DNA of 64,000 nt. Source: Schaedlerella arabinosiphila. GTDB taxonomy: Bacteria > Bacillota > Clostridia > Lachnospirales > Lachnospiraceae. The translations under genes were made by a program, and so were the position numbers. This document shows positions 1 through 9,200 of this stretch, in pieces (the first letter of the stretch is position 1; each line of letters opens with the position of its first letter). The DNA is taken from the NCBI RefSeq assembly GCF_003885045.1, contig NZ_RHJS01000002.1:3588501-3652500 (forward strand). Direction: 5' to 3'. A model generated the notes under the pieces. The model did no database searches, had not been told where the DNA came from, and saw only the letters and a program-made list of their open reading frames with translations.

Positions 1-38
1 GCGATTTCCACGCAGAGAAATTGATTTTCCAGCTTCAT
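1..38 (-). CDS. 5' end of an unidentified gene, cut by the window edge
   Basis: A start codon at 36-38 (minus strand) follows a strong purine-rich ribosome binding site (GGAGGAGAGAGGG, directly upstream). The readable product begins MKLENQFLCVEI and then leaves the window. It lies about 70 bp downstream of the FKBP lipoprotein gene on the same strand, so the two could be co-transcribed. Twelve residues are too few for a family call. Confidence 0.5.
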   Translation of the reverse strand, partial: MKLENQFLCVEI

Positions 39-108
39 CCCTCTCTCCTCCTTCTTCCGTTCCCTGATATCTCCTGTATCTGCTAAAAAGCCTGCTGCCC
101 CGGATTGC

Positions 109-1191
109 CTATTTTTCTTTCCCTTCATCCGATGACTGCTCAACCTGTACGCTCTTATCCACCAGATACTCGGCTACCTTTCTCTGAAGGATCGCCTTTC
201 TCAGAAGATCCTCGCCTATCCGCTCCTTAAACGCCTCCACGTCATCAGAACCTGCTTCTTCGGCATATTCCTTAATCAGCTCCTCATATTCCGACTCGGA
301 TGGCTCCAGCTTCTTCTCCTTCGCCAGGAGGCTGCATGCCAGGTTGGCCTTGACGATCGTCTCTGAAGATTCCTGGGTCTCCTTTTCAAAATCCTCCATG
401 GACTTGTTCATATATGTACTCAGAAATTCTTCAAATTCCAGGCCATAGCCCTCTGCCAGCTTTTTGTAGGTCTCCTCGGTGGTCTTGTACTCCGCTTTTA
501 CCTGATCCTCCGGAAGCTTTTTCACCTCCGTCTCATCCAGCATGGCCATCAGGGCCGCGTTCTGAAGGGTTGATTTGATCTGCAGTTCGTTGTTTTCCTC
601 CAGCCGCTTGCGGATCTCTTCCTTATATTCCTCCACGGTCTTGGATTCCTCGCTGTGCTCCTTTACCCATTCGTCCGTCAGCTCCGGCGTGATGATCTCA
701 TAGATCCCATTCAGCGTGATATTAAAATTGGCCGGCTTATCAGCCACTTCTTCATTCCGGTAGTCTGCCGGGAATTTTACGGAAATGTCAAAATTGTCCC
801 CCGGCTTGTGGCCCACGATCTGCTCCTCAAAGCCCTGGTACTCTCCCTCGGCCGGCAAAAACTGCCCGGAGCCTAAGATCAGGGAAGAACCGACCGCGCT
901 TCCGCCTTCAAATTCCTGACCGAAGATCGTACCCGTATAATCAATGTCAACGGTATCTCCGTCCTTGGCCGCCCGGTCCGTAATCTCCTTACGCTTCTGG
1001 GACGCCGCCAACTGGCTGCTGATCGAGCTCTCAACCGATGAATCCGATACTTCAGTATTGTCCAGCTTGGGAATCTCAAGCCTTTTATACTTGTTTATCG
1101 TGATGTATTCATCCGATAATGCCGAGCTGCAGCCTGCCAGAGATACTGCCAGCATACTGCTTACTATCACTGCAATCCATTTTTTCTTCAT
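109..1191 (-). CDS. Lipoprotein FKBP-type peptidyl-prolyl isomerase, trigger-factor-like
   Basis: Probable extracytoplasmic foldase anchored to the outer face of the membrane. The first 21 residues form a lipoprotein signal peptide (MKKKW, hydrophobic core, lipobox LAGC with Cys21). Residues about 75-165 contain an FKBP domain (DGDTVDIDYTGTIFG, then GFEEQIVGHKPGD). The remaining ~190 residues are highly charged and helical, like the trigger factor C-terminal chaperone domain. The arrangement is that of trigger factor without the ribosome-binding domain, re-targeted outside the cell. By inference it helps fold secreted proteins, a role analogous to PrsA, which is a parvulin and unrelated in fold. 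At 360 residues it appears complete. It follows cardiolipin synthase by 150 bp on the same strand. Confidence 0.85.
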   Translation of the reverse strand: MKKKWIAVIVSSMLAVSLAGCSSALSDEYITINKYKRLEIPKLDNTEVSDSSVESSISSQLAASQKRKEITDRAAKDGDTVDIDYTGTIFGQEFEGGSAVGSSLILGSGQFLPAEGEYQGFEEQIVGHKPGDNFDISVKFPADYRNEEVADKPANFNITLNGIYEIITPELTDEWVKEHSEESKTVEEYKEEIRKRLEENNELQIKSTLQNAALMAMLDETEVKKLPEDQVKAEYKTTEETYKKLAEGYGLEFEEFLSTYMNKSMEDFEKETQESSETIVKANLACSLLAKEKKLEPSESEYEELIKEYAEEAGSDDVEAFKERIGEDLLRKAILQRKVAEYLVDKSVQVEQSSDEGKEK

Positions 1192-1341
1192 CTTTTCACC
1201 TCATAATTCTTTGCAAAAGCTTTTTCGGCAAATCCTTATCATCTGCCGACTACCGTTTCAGTATACCATATTCCAGGATTGAAAAAAAGTCATTTTTAGA
1301 TTTAATTCAGGGATTCACTTCCAGCAGCCGGGACATGTTTT

Positions 1342-2817
1342 TTAAAGCAGGGGGGAGAGCAGCCGGCTGAACTGCTCCTTCATCCGAATGACAAACCCTC
1401 TCTGGTCATAGACTTTCCTGGTGACATGGGTGCATTTTGTCATATCGGTCTCAAAGATCCTCTCCAGACGCTGTACCGTGCGTTCGCTGTAGATCACCGC
1501 ATTCACTTCGAAGTTCAGGCCGAAGCTGCGGATATCCATGTTGGCGGTTCCCACGCAGGCCACCATGCCGTCCACACTGAGCGTCTTGGCATGGAGGAAG
1601 CCGTTATTGTACACATAACATTTTGCGCCGGCCTGAACCAGTTCCCCCAGATAGGAGTAGGTGGCCCAATAGACAAAGGGATGGTCCGGCTTGCAGGGCA
1701 CCATGATGCGCACATCCACCCCGGAGCGACTGGCGATCATCAGCGCGTCTAAGATGGAGTCGTCCGGGATCAGGTAGGGCGTCTGGATATAGACATGCTT
1801 TTTCGCACTGTGGATCAGTCTCAGGTAATTGTCGTGGATGGTCTTTGTCTGGGAGTCCGGCCCGCTGGAAATAATCTGCACCGGATCCCGCCCGTTTCTT
1901 GTATAAGTAGGGATTTCAAACAGGTTATCCTGGAGGAACAGATTTTCCTTCGCCGCATAATTCCAGTCCAGCACGAACCTTACGGCAAGGGACGTCACTG
2001 CCGCCCCTTCAATGCACAGATGGGTGTCCCGCCAGTAACCGAATTTTTTGTTTTTTCCCAGATATTCCCTTCCTACGTTGAAGCCCCCCACAAAGCCGAT
2101 CCGACCGTCAATGACGACGATCTTCCGGTGATTCCGGTAATTCATCCGAAGCTGGAACTGGCCCAGCAGGGCCGGAAAAAATTCCGCCACCTGTATCCCC
2201 GCGCATTCCAGGCGGTTCCAGTCCCGGTTATGCATGGTGCGGCATCCCATACTGTCGAAGAGGATACGCACCTCCACGCCCTCCTTTGCCTTCTGGATCA
2301 GCAGCGGCTCGATCTTCTGCCACAGCTCGTCATTCCGGATGATATAATATTGAAGATGTATATAGCATTTCGCCTGCTTCATCTCGTCGATCAGCGCCCG
2401 GAATTTTTCTTTTCCGTCCGCGTAAATCCGCACGTCATTGTTGTCTGTCAGCACCGCCTGGCCGACCTCCAGATTGTACAGGATCAGGTTCTCAAACCTG
2501 CGCATCTCCGGATTCGCCAGACGCAGCCGCTTTCGGTAAATCCGCTCCTCCTGCCGCCGAACCGCATACTTCAATTCCCCTTCAATCTCCTTTGCCTTGA
2601 ACATCCTGCTCTTGTGAAAATCCTGCCCGATCATCAGATACAGGACAAATCCCAGGATCGGGATAAAGTACAGGATCAGCAGCCAGGTCCACACGGTCTG
2701 GGGGGATCTGCGCTGAAAAAATATGATCACCAGAGACAGGAATATATTGATGATCACCAGATGATCCATAATAAAATGATACGCGACCGCAGTCCCGTTC
2801 CAGATCGTCTCCGCCAT
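1342..2817 (-). CDS. cls: Cardiolipin synthase (phospholipase D family)
   Basis: Condenses phosphatidylglycerol into cardiolipin at the membrane. Two N-terminal transmembrane helices (about residues 12-60) precede two phospholipase D HKD motifs: HRKIVVIDGRIGFVGG near residue 230 and HAKTLSVDGMVACVGT near residue 408. Both active-site halves are therefore present. An ATG 30 bp upstream is open, but the start at 2815-2817 (MAETIW) is chosen because GGAGG lies 5 nt before it; the product is then 491 residues, normal for Cls. A good promoter lies about 50 bp upstream. The gene is transcribed towards the FKBP lipoprotein gene. Confidence 0.92.
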   Translation of the reverse strand: MAETIWNGTAVAYHFIMDHLVIINIFLSLVIIFFQRRSPQTVWTWLLILYFIPILGFVLYLMIGQDFHKSRMFKAKEIEGELKYAVRRQEERIYRKRLRLANPEMRRFENLILYNLEVGQAVLTDNNDVRIYADGKEKFRALIDEMKQAKCYIHLQYYIIRNDELWQKIEPLLIQKAKEGVEVRILFDSMGCRTMHNRDWNRLECAGIQVAEFFPALLGQFQLRMNYRNHRKIVVIDGRIGFVGGFNVGREYLGKNKKFGYWRDTHLCIEGAAVTSLAVRFVLDWNYAAKENLFLQDNLFEIPTYTRNGRDPVQIISSGPDSQTKTIHDNYLRLIHSAKKHVYIQTPYLIPDDSILDALMIASRSGVDVRIMVPCKPDHPFVYWATYSYLGELVQAGAKCYVYNNGFLHAKTLSVDGMVACVGTANMDIRSFGLNFEVNAVIYSERTVQRLERIFETDMTKCTHVTRKVYDQRGFVIRMKEQFSRLLSPLL

Positions 2818-2868
2818 AAAAACCTCCATCCAGGAAAATACAAACATCGGAAAATTACAGTTAACGAA

Positions 2869-2897
2869 AGAATACTTCCAAATCTATTGTTTGTCAA
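2869..2897 (-). promoter_or_regulatory. Promoter of cls
   Basis: On the minus strand TTGACA (plus 2892-2897) is followed after exactly 17 nt by TATTCT (plus 2869-2874), about 50 nt before the cls start. This is a sigma-A type match with a perfect -35 hexamer. Confidence 0.6.
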
Positions 2898-2992
2898 GAT
2901 TCTGTTACTATACCCAAAATCACATCTACCGCCCCATCATACGCAGTTTTAAAAAATTGCATAAAAAACGCGGCAGTTCGTCCAATGTCTGC

Positions 2993-3021
2993 TTGCACTT
3001 CGCCGAAAACAATGTTACAAT
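2993..3021 (+). promoter_or_regulatory. Promoter of the 3057 gene
   Basis: TTGCAC (2993-2998), a 17-nt spacer and TACAAT (3016-3021) sit 35 nt upstream of the GTG start at 3057. It diverges from the cls promoter across the same intergenic region. Confidence 0.55.
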
Positions 3022-3056
3022 AGATTACGGAAAAAGAGTAAACAGGAGGATTTGCC

Positions 3057-3506
3057 GTGAGTACAGTAACGATTGTATTGCTGGTAATCTTGGTCATTTT
3101 GATTGCCGCGTTTATCGCACTTTATTTTTTTGGAAGGAAAATGGAAAAAAAGCAGGCTGCGCAGAAGGAACAGATGGAAGCCATCGCGCAGACGGTTACG
3201 ATGATGGTGATTGACAAAAAGAAAATGAAGCTGAAAGATGCCGGTTTCCCTGCCGTAGTCGTGGAAAATACCCCGAAGTATCTCCGGCGTTCCAAGGTTC
3301 CGGTGGTGAAGGCCAAGATCGGCCCGCAGATCATGTCACTGATGTGCGACGCCCAGGTCTATCCTCTGATCCCGGTAGGCGGCAAGCCCATTAAGGCGGT
3401 TCTCAGCGGGATCTACATAACCAGCGTAAAGGGCATCCGCGGTTCACTCGAGAAGCCGGAGCCAAAGAAAAAATTTCTGGATCGTTTTAAAAAAGAAAAG
3501 AAATGA
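3057..3506 (+). CDS. Small membrane-anchored protein of unknown function
   Basis: The 149-residue product starts with one strongly hydrophobic helix (about residues 4-26, IVLLVILVILIAAFIALYFF), followed by a charged segment and a compact soluble domain (residues about 45-130) ending in a Lys-rich tail. The topology suggests a single-pass protein with a cytosolic domain. The start is GTG at 3057, supported by AGGAGG at 3044-3049. A strong bidirectional terminator follows 20 bp after the stop, so it is monocistronic. I do not recognise the family. The soluble part has no Cys, and no catalytic motif is visible. Confidence 0.8.
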   Translation: MSTVTIVLLVILVILIAAFIALYFFGRKMEKKQAAQKEQMEAIAQTVTMMVIDKKKMKLKDAGFPAVVVENTPKYLRRSKVPVVKAKIGPQIMSLMCDAQVYPLIPVGGKPIKAVLSGIYITSVKGIRGSLEKPEPKKKFLDRFKKEKK

Positions 3507-3524
3507 CCCCATACCGGGTCTTCC

Positions 3525-3559
3525 ATACAAAAAAGCTGCCGCTGGCAGCTTTTTTGTAT
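3525..3559. terminator. Bidirectional Rho-independent terminator
   Basis: A perfect 16-bp inverted repeat (3525-3540 and 3544-3559) closes on a 3-nt loop, GCT. Its A-rich left arm and T-rich right arm give a U-tract on both strands. On the plus strand it ends the 3057 gene. Confidence 0.85.
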
Positions 3560-3575
3560 ACCAACGTAAAAGGAT

Positions 3576-3604
3576 ACGGCGCGCCGTTCGAAAAGGCGCG
3601 CCGT
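3576..3604. terminator. GC-rich hairpin between converging genes
   Basis: The arms ACGGCGCGCC (3576-3585) and GGCGCGCCGT (3595-3604) pair perfectly around a 9-nt loop. The U-tract is poor on both strands. It lies just beyond the DUF1934 stop and may help terminate that operon together with the 3525-3559 hairpin. Confidence 0.45.
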
Positions 3605-3619
3605 GTTCTTTTGCATTTT

Positions 3620-4087
3620 TTACATTTCCAGAGAAAAATCTCCTCCGGTTCTGGAGACAATATTCATCTTGATGGTGCAGTCTGCCATCGGCTCATGGTT
3701 GACGTCCAGCTCATAGTCCAGCGAGACGTCTATATTTTTGTCTGTCACCTTCACTTCCATGCTCTTGGTATTTACACCCACAAGCATCTGACCATACGGA
3801 GTCTGGTAATAAGTAAGATTCTTCCTGTTTTTTTCAAAAACCATATGTGAGTTTGAGATTCCCCGTTTGATGATCTCCAGGCTGTCGTTTCCCGAGATCT
3901 TGATCTGATTCTTTGTCACTCCGGGCGTGCCTTCCATCAACTCGTCATAAATGACATAGTGCTTTCCGTTTTTGCAGTAATAGCTTGCCGGAGTCACCAC
4001 CTCGATCGGTTCATTCTCCTCGTCCGGCAGGTCTGATATTGCATCCTGATGCAGACCTGAGATACTGACCAGTACATCTTTCGTCAT
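3620..4087 (-). CDS. DUF1934 family beta-barrel protein (YwiB-like)
   Basis: The 155-residue protein matches the DUF1934 pattern by eye: an N-terminal strand MTKDVLVSISGLHQ, a central YYCKNGKHYVIYDE segment, then alternating beta-strands including YYQTPYGQMLVGVNT and a C-terminal MADCTIKMNIVS. The family is predicted to form a lipocalin-like small barrel; no reaction is established. The start has GGGGGATGGAAT just upstream. It is the last gene of a minus-strand run dnaE-pfkA-murI-DUF1934, 60 bp after murI, and two hairpins follow it. Confidence 0.8.
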   Translation of the reverse strand: MTKDVLVSISGLHQDAISDLPDEENEPIEVVTPASYYCKNGKHYVIYDELMEGTPGVTKNQIKISGNDSLEIIKRGISNSHMVFEKNRKNLTYYQTPYGQMLVGVNTKSMEVKVTDKNIDVSLDYELDVNHEPMADCTIKMNIVSRTGGDFSLEM

Positions 4088-4147
4088 ATTCCATCCCCCA
4101 TATTTTGACCAATATGTAAAATAAATTGATTACCTGCTTACCGCTTT

Positions 4148-4969
4148 TCAATAGCTCTCTATATTCACCACATTTGTCTCCGGTACGTGAAAGGGCATCA
4201 CCGTATTGGCAAACTGGCGGAATTTCTCAGCCGTATCGCTGACATAAAACTCATATCGGCTTCCCGATGCCTCCCTGCCATCGCTGCTCATTTCCCGCTC
4301 TTCCAGAAGGGTCTTGAGATCAAGGGCGGTCTCGTAAGCCGGATTGACAATCTGAATGTCCTCGCCCATATAAGCACGGATTCTGGAACGCAGCAGCGGA
4401 TAGTGGGTACAGCCCAGGATCATAGCGTCAATGTCCGTAGCCCGCAGGGATTCCAGATAATATTCGATGATCTCCTGCGTCACCGCGTGCTCCTTGAACC
4501 CTTCCTCCACCAGCGGCACAAACAGCGGACAGGCTTTCTCAAGAACCTGTATCCGGGGATTCAGCTCTCGGATGATCTTCGTATACATCCCGCTCCGAAC
4601 CGTGGCATCGGTTCCCACAACGCCGATCTTCTGATTCCTAGTGGCCTTCACCGCGGCCCTGGCGCCTGGAACCACCACCCCAAGGATGGGGACGTCAAAT
4701 TCATCCCGCACGGCGTCAAGAGCAAGAGCGCTGGCCGTATTGCAGGCAATGACGATGGCCTTCACCTGCTTGGTCTTCAGAAAACGGATGATCTGCTCCG
4801 AAAAACGGATCACTGTCTTTTGGGACTTGCTGCCGTAAGGAACCCGGGCAGTGTCTCCAAAATATACAATATTCTCATCCGGAAGCTGCCGTATGATCTC
4901 ACGCACTACGGTCAGCCCGCCTACTCCTGAATCAAACACACCGACCGGTGCCCCTTTTTTACACTCCAT
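4148..4969 (-). CDS. murI: Glutamate racemase
   Basis: Converts L-glutamate to D-glutamate for peptidoglycan. The N-terminal signature PVGVFDSGVGGLTV (residues 8-21) is present, as are the two catalytic cysteines: Cys76 in ACNTAS and Cys187 in GCTHYPLL, with His189. The start is placed at 4967-4969 (MECKKG), giving 273 residues in line with the family. An in-frame ATG at 5003-5005 would add 12 charged residues but has no ribosome binding site. The chosen start has only a distant AGGGG, so some doubt remains. The gene follows pfkA on the same strand, in the same probable transcript. Confidence 0.93.
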   Translation of the reverse strand: MECKKGAPVGVFDSGVGGLTVVREIIRQLPDENIVYFGDTARVPYGSKSQKTVIRFSEQIIRFLKTKQVKAIVIACNTASALALDAVRDEFDVPILGVVVPGARAAVKATRNQKIGVVGTDATVRSGMYTKIIRELNPRIQVLEKACPLFVPLVEEGFKEHAVTQEIIEYYLESLRATDIDAMILGCTHYPLLRSRIRAYMGEDIQIVNPAYETALDLKTLLEEREMSSDGREASGSRYEFYVSDTAEKFRQFANTVMPFHVPETNVVNIESY

Positions 4970-5023
4970 ACTCACTTCTTTTCCCCTGGATCTTTCTTTT
5001 TTCATGCGGACGCATGATGTCTG

Positions 5024-6037
5024 TTACAGCGCCAGCACCTTGGAGATCTCATACTGATGGTTCGAGATCTTCTTCTTCATACTCAGTGCCTCGTTGATAT
5101 CATAATCCACAAATTCGCCTTCTTTATAACCTACCACACGGTTATACTTGCCTGCTATGAGCATCTCCACCGCCATGGCTCCCATGGTAGACGCATAGAC
5201 TCTGTCCTTACAGGTGGGGCTTCCGCCGCGCTGCATGTGTCCCAGGATCGTCGCCCTTGTCTCGATTCCGGTAGCCTCTTCAATCCTCTTTGCCAGATTG
5301 ATGGTATCGCCGACGCCTTCCGCATTGATGATGATGTAGTTCTTCTTACCGCGTCTCTTGTTCGCCATAATATCCTGGATCAGAGCCGCTTCGTCAAAGT
5401 TTTCCTTTTCCTCCGGCAGCAGGATTCTCTCCGCGCCGTTTGCAATCCCGCACCAGAGCGCCAGATAGCCCGCATCACGTCCCATAACCTCAATGATGCT
5501 GCACCGCTCATGAGAGGTCGAAGTATCACGCACCTTGTCGATCGCTTCCATTGCGGTATTTACAGCAGTATCAAACCCGATGGTGTATTCCGTACATGCG
5601 ATATCCAGATCAATGGTTCCCGGAAGACCGATGGTCTTTACACCATAATTGGCAAGCTGCTGAGCACCGGCAAAAGAACCGTCTCCGCCGATAACAACCA
5701 GTGCGTCAATACCGTATTTTTTACAGATTGCCGCCGCCTTCTGCTGCCCTTCTGTAGTACGCATGGATTTGCAGCGCGCAGTCTGGAGGATCGTTCCGCC
5801 CCGCTGGATCGTATCTGACACGTCACGGGCAGACAGATCAATGATCTCTTCCTTGAGAAGACCGTGATATCCTTTACGTATCCCACGTACCTTTAATCCG
5901 TGTGACAAAGCTGTCCTTACCACCGCACGGATGGCAGCGTTCATTCCCGGAGCATCGCCTCCGCTGGTCAGTACGCCGACCGTACGGATGCTGTCTTCCA
6001 TTTCATCCAATACTTGTTTGTTTTCCAATTCTCCCAT
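5024..6037 (-). CDS. pfkA: ATP-dependent 6-phosphofructokinase
   Basis: Phosphorylates fructose 6-phosphate in glycolysis. GGDAPG (residues 26-31) and GGDGS (117-121) form the nucleotide site; the Gly in GGDGS fits ATP rather than pyrophosphate use. The catalytic loop reads PGTIDLD (139-145) instead of the usual PGTIDND: the catalytic Asp143 and Asp145 are kept and the intervening Asn is Leu. Substrate motifs IEVMGRDAG and GHMQRGG are intact. At 337 residues it is slightly longer than typical because of a 15-residue N-terminal extension. The start is supported by GAGGAGGAAGG. It sits between dnaE (195 bp upstream) and murI. Confidence 0.95.
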   Translation of the reverse strand: MGELENKQVLDEMEDSIRTVGVLTSGGDAPGMNAAIRAVVRTALSHGLKVRGIRKGYHGLLKEEIIDLSARDVSDTIQRGGTILQTARCKSMRTTEGQQKAAAICKKYGIDALVVIGGDGSFAGAQQLANYGVKTIGLPGTIDLDIACTEYTIGFDTAVNTAMEAIDKVRDTSTSHERCSIIEVMGRDAGYLALWCGIANGAERILLPEEKENFDEAALIQDIMANKRRGKKNYIIINAEGVGDTINLAKRIEEATGIETRATILGHMQRGGSPTCKDRVYASTMGAMAVEMLIAGKYNRVVGYKEGEFVDYDINEALSMKKKISNHQYEISKVLAL

Positions 6038-6232
6038 GCTTCCTTCCTCCTCAGGTAATTAATAGTAAGTAACCTGCGGAACATCTGCCGCCGCAGTTCT
6101 TCCGCATATGATGGAACCAGAACTTACCAGGCACATCTGCTCCCGGCTGCCTCCGCGCCTGAAACAAGGAACCAGGAATCAGGAATTACATTGCCTGATC
6201 TTTCACATTCTTCGTGATTTATTCTAAACCAT

Positions 6233-9200
6233 TTACAGGCGGTTTTCAAGAGTCTTTTCGACTACTTTTACCCGCTTTTCTCCGTATTGGTTCATCAATC
6301 TGCTTAATACCTGCGGGCTGATCTGGATATTCCGGTTTCTGGGCAGTTTTTTGATCGCCCGCTCGGCCTGGCAGTAGATCACCACCTCGTCCTCCCCCTC
6401 GGAATCTTTCAGGTGTTCGAACAAATCCTGCTCATGTTCCTGGTAGGATACCTTATCCGGAAACTGTATCCACAATTCCTTTTTTTTCTGCTCAAAGGGG
6501 ATGACTTTCTCACAGATCAGCTTGCTGGGCCTCTCATCCTCCTCGGAAACCCGCCCCCGGATAAATACCTTCTGGTCCACCTCGAGAAGCGTCCGGTTCT
6601 TTTCGTAATCCCGCGGAAATACGACCACCTCCACGGTTCCCAGCAAGTCCTCCACGGTGACAAAGGCCATCATCTGGTTTGTCCTCGTATGCTTCACCGT
6701 CTTGTCCGTGATCAGGCCGCCTACGGTCTCCCTTGCCCCGTCCCGGACTTTGGAACGCCCGGATTCCTCATCGGGCTGAAAATCCGGCGTCACGGCGGAA
6801 ATATTGTTTCTCCACGTCTCCTCGTATGCATCCAGGGGATGGCCGCTGATGTAGATGCCCAGCACTTCTTTTTCAAAGGCAAGCTGATTCTCCCTGGAGT
6901 ACTCCCCTACATCCGGCAGGCGGATTTCGAACTGGCTTTTCTCCTCCTCTTCCACCAGGTCAAACAGCGTCATCTGCCCGGTCATCGCGTACTTCTTCTC
7001 CTGGTTCACATGATCTAAGATCTGCAGGTAAATGCTCATGAACTGCTTCCGGGTTCCTCCCAGACAGTCCAGCGCGCCGGCCTTGATCAGGTTCTCAATA
7101 ACCTTTTTGTTCAGCACTTCCTTAATGGACATCCGGGTGATAAAATCTTCCAGATTTTTAAAATTGCCAAATTCCTCCCGATCCGCGACGATGGACTGGA
7201 TCACCTGCTTCCCGATGCTTTTTATGGCCGCAAGCCCATAGCGGATCTGCCCGGAGTCCACGGAAAAATCCGCATACCCACGGTTGATGTCCGGCGGAAG
7301 GATCTGGATGTCCATGCCCCGGCACGCGTACACATACTCCGCCACCTTGGAAGGATTTTCAATCACGGAGGTCATCAGCGCCGCCATAAATTCCACCGGA
7401 TAATAATATTTTAAATATGCGGTCTGGTAGGCCACCACCGCATAGGCCGCGGCGTGAGACTTGTTGAATGCGTATTTTGCGAAATCAATCATCTCATCGT
7501 AAATTTTATTCGCGGTCTTTTCATCAATCCCGTTCTTCACGCAGCCCGGCACCTGGGTCTCTTCGTCGCCGTAGACAAAAATCTGCCGTTCCCTGCGCAT
7601 CACATCCCCTTTTTTCTTGGACATGGCGCGCCGCAGCAGGTCGCTCCGGCCCATGGTATATCCTGCCAGATCCCGCACGATCTGCATGACCTGCTCCTGG
7701 TACACGATACAGCCATAGGTGGGGGCCAGAATCGGCTCAAGCTGAGGGCAGTCGTAGACCACCGAGCCAGCCCCGTTCTTTCCTTTGATATACTGAGGGA
7801 TAAAATCCATGGGGCCCGGACGGTACAGGGCGATCCCGGCGATGATATCTTCCAGGCTGTGGGGTTTCAGTTCCTTCATGAAGCCTTTCATCCCCGGGCT
7901 TTCTATCTGAAAGATCCCGTCCGTCTTTCCGGTTCCCACATAATCCAGCACGGCCTTATCGTCATAGTCGATGGTATTCATATCCAGCTCCGGAGCCTTC
8001 CGCCGGACCATATGCACCGCATTCTGGATCACCGTCAGAGTCCTCAGCCCCAGGAAATCCATTTTCAGCAGTCCCAGCTCTTCCAGCGTGGTCATGGTAA
8101 ACTGGGTGGTGATGGAACCGTCCTGAGCCCGGGACAGGGGCACATATTCATCCGCCGGCTCCTGGCTGATGACCACCCCGGCCGCATGCATGGAACTGTG
8201 CCTGGGCAGCCCTTCCAGACGTTTTGACATGTCGATGACATTTTTCACCTGCTCGTCCGTCTCATAGGCTTTGCGGAGCTCCGGGTTCATCTCCAGCGCT
8301 TTTGCAATGGTAATATTGAGTTCTTTCGGAATCATCTTCGCAATGGAATCCACAAACGCATAGGGCAGATCCATGACCCGGCCCACGTCCCGGATCACTC
8401 CCCGGGCCGCCAGGGTTCCGAAGGTGACGATCTGCACCACCCGGTCCTTGCCGTACTTGCGGACCACATAGTCAATGACCTCCTGCCTTCGTTCAAAGCA
8501 GAAATCCACGTCGATATCGGGCATGGACACACGCTCCGGATTGAGGAAACGCTCAAACAGGAGCTGATACCGCAGGGGGTCGATATCCGTGATCCCCAGA
8601 CAGTAGGACACGATGCTCCCCGCTGCAGAACCCCTTCCCGGCCCTACCGCGATCCCGTGGTCCCTGGCATACTTGATAAAATCCCATACGATCAGGAAAT
8701 AGTCCACATACCCCATATTTCGGATCGTATCCAGCTCGTATCTGAGCCGTTCCCGGTTCTCTTCGGCCTGTCCATTGTAACGCTGTTCCAGACCTTCATA
8801 ACACAGTTTGTTGAGATATTCCCAGGAGGTCATTCCATCCGGCACGTCGTACCTGGGCAGCTTTGTCACCCCGAACTCGATCTCCACACGGCAGCGGTCG
8901 GCGATTCGCTGTGTGTTCTCCAGGGCCTGCCGCGCATAGGGAAACAGGGATGCCATCTCCTCCGGTGATTTTACATAGTACTGTCCGCCTTCATAGCGCA
9001 TCCGGTTCTCATCCGACAGCTTTTTCCCTGTCTGGATGCAGAGCAGGATGTCATGGGGCTTCTCATCCTCCGCATAGGTATAATGCACGTCATTGGTGGC
9101 CGCCAGTTCGATCCCCAGCTCCTCCGACATCTGCAGCAGCCGCTGGTTCACAAGTTTTTGTTCCGGGATGCCGTGATCCTGCAGTTCGAGAAAATAATTT

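Noticed and set aside
1795..2952. 385-codon plus-strand frame over cls
   Set aside because: Antisense shadow of the cardiolipin synthase gene with no domain resemblance.
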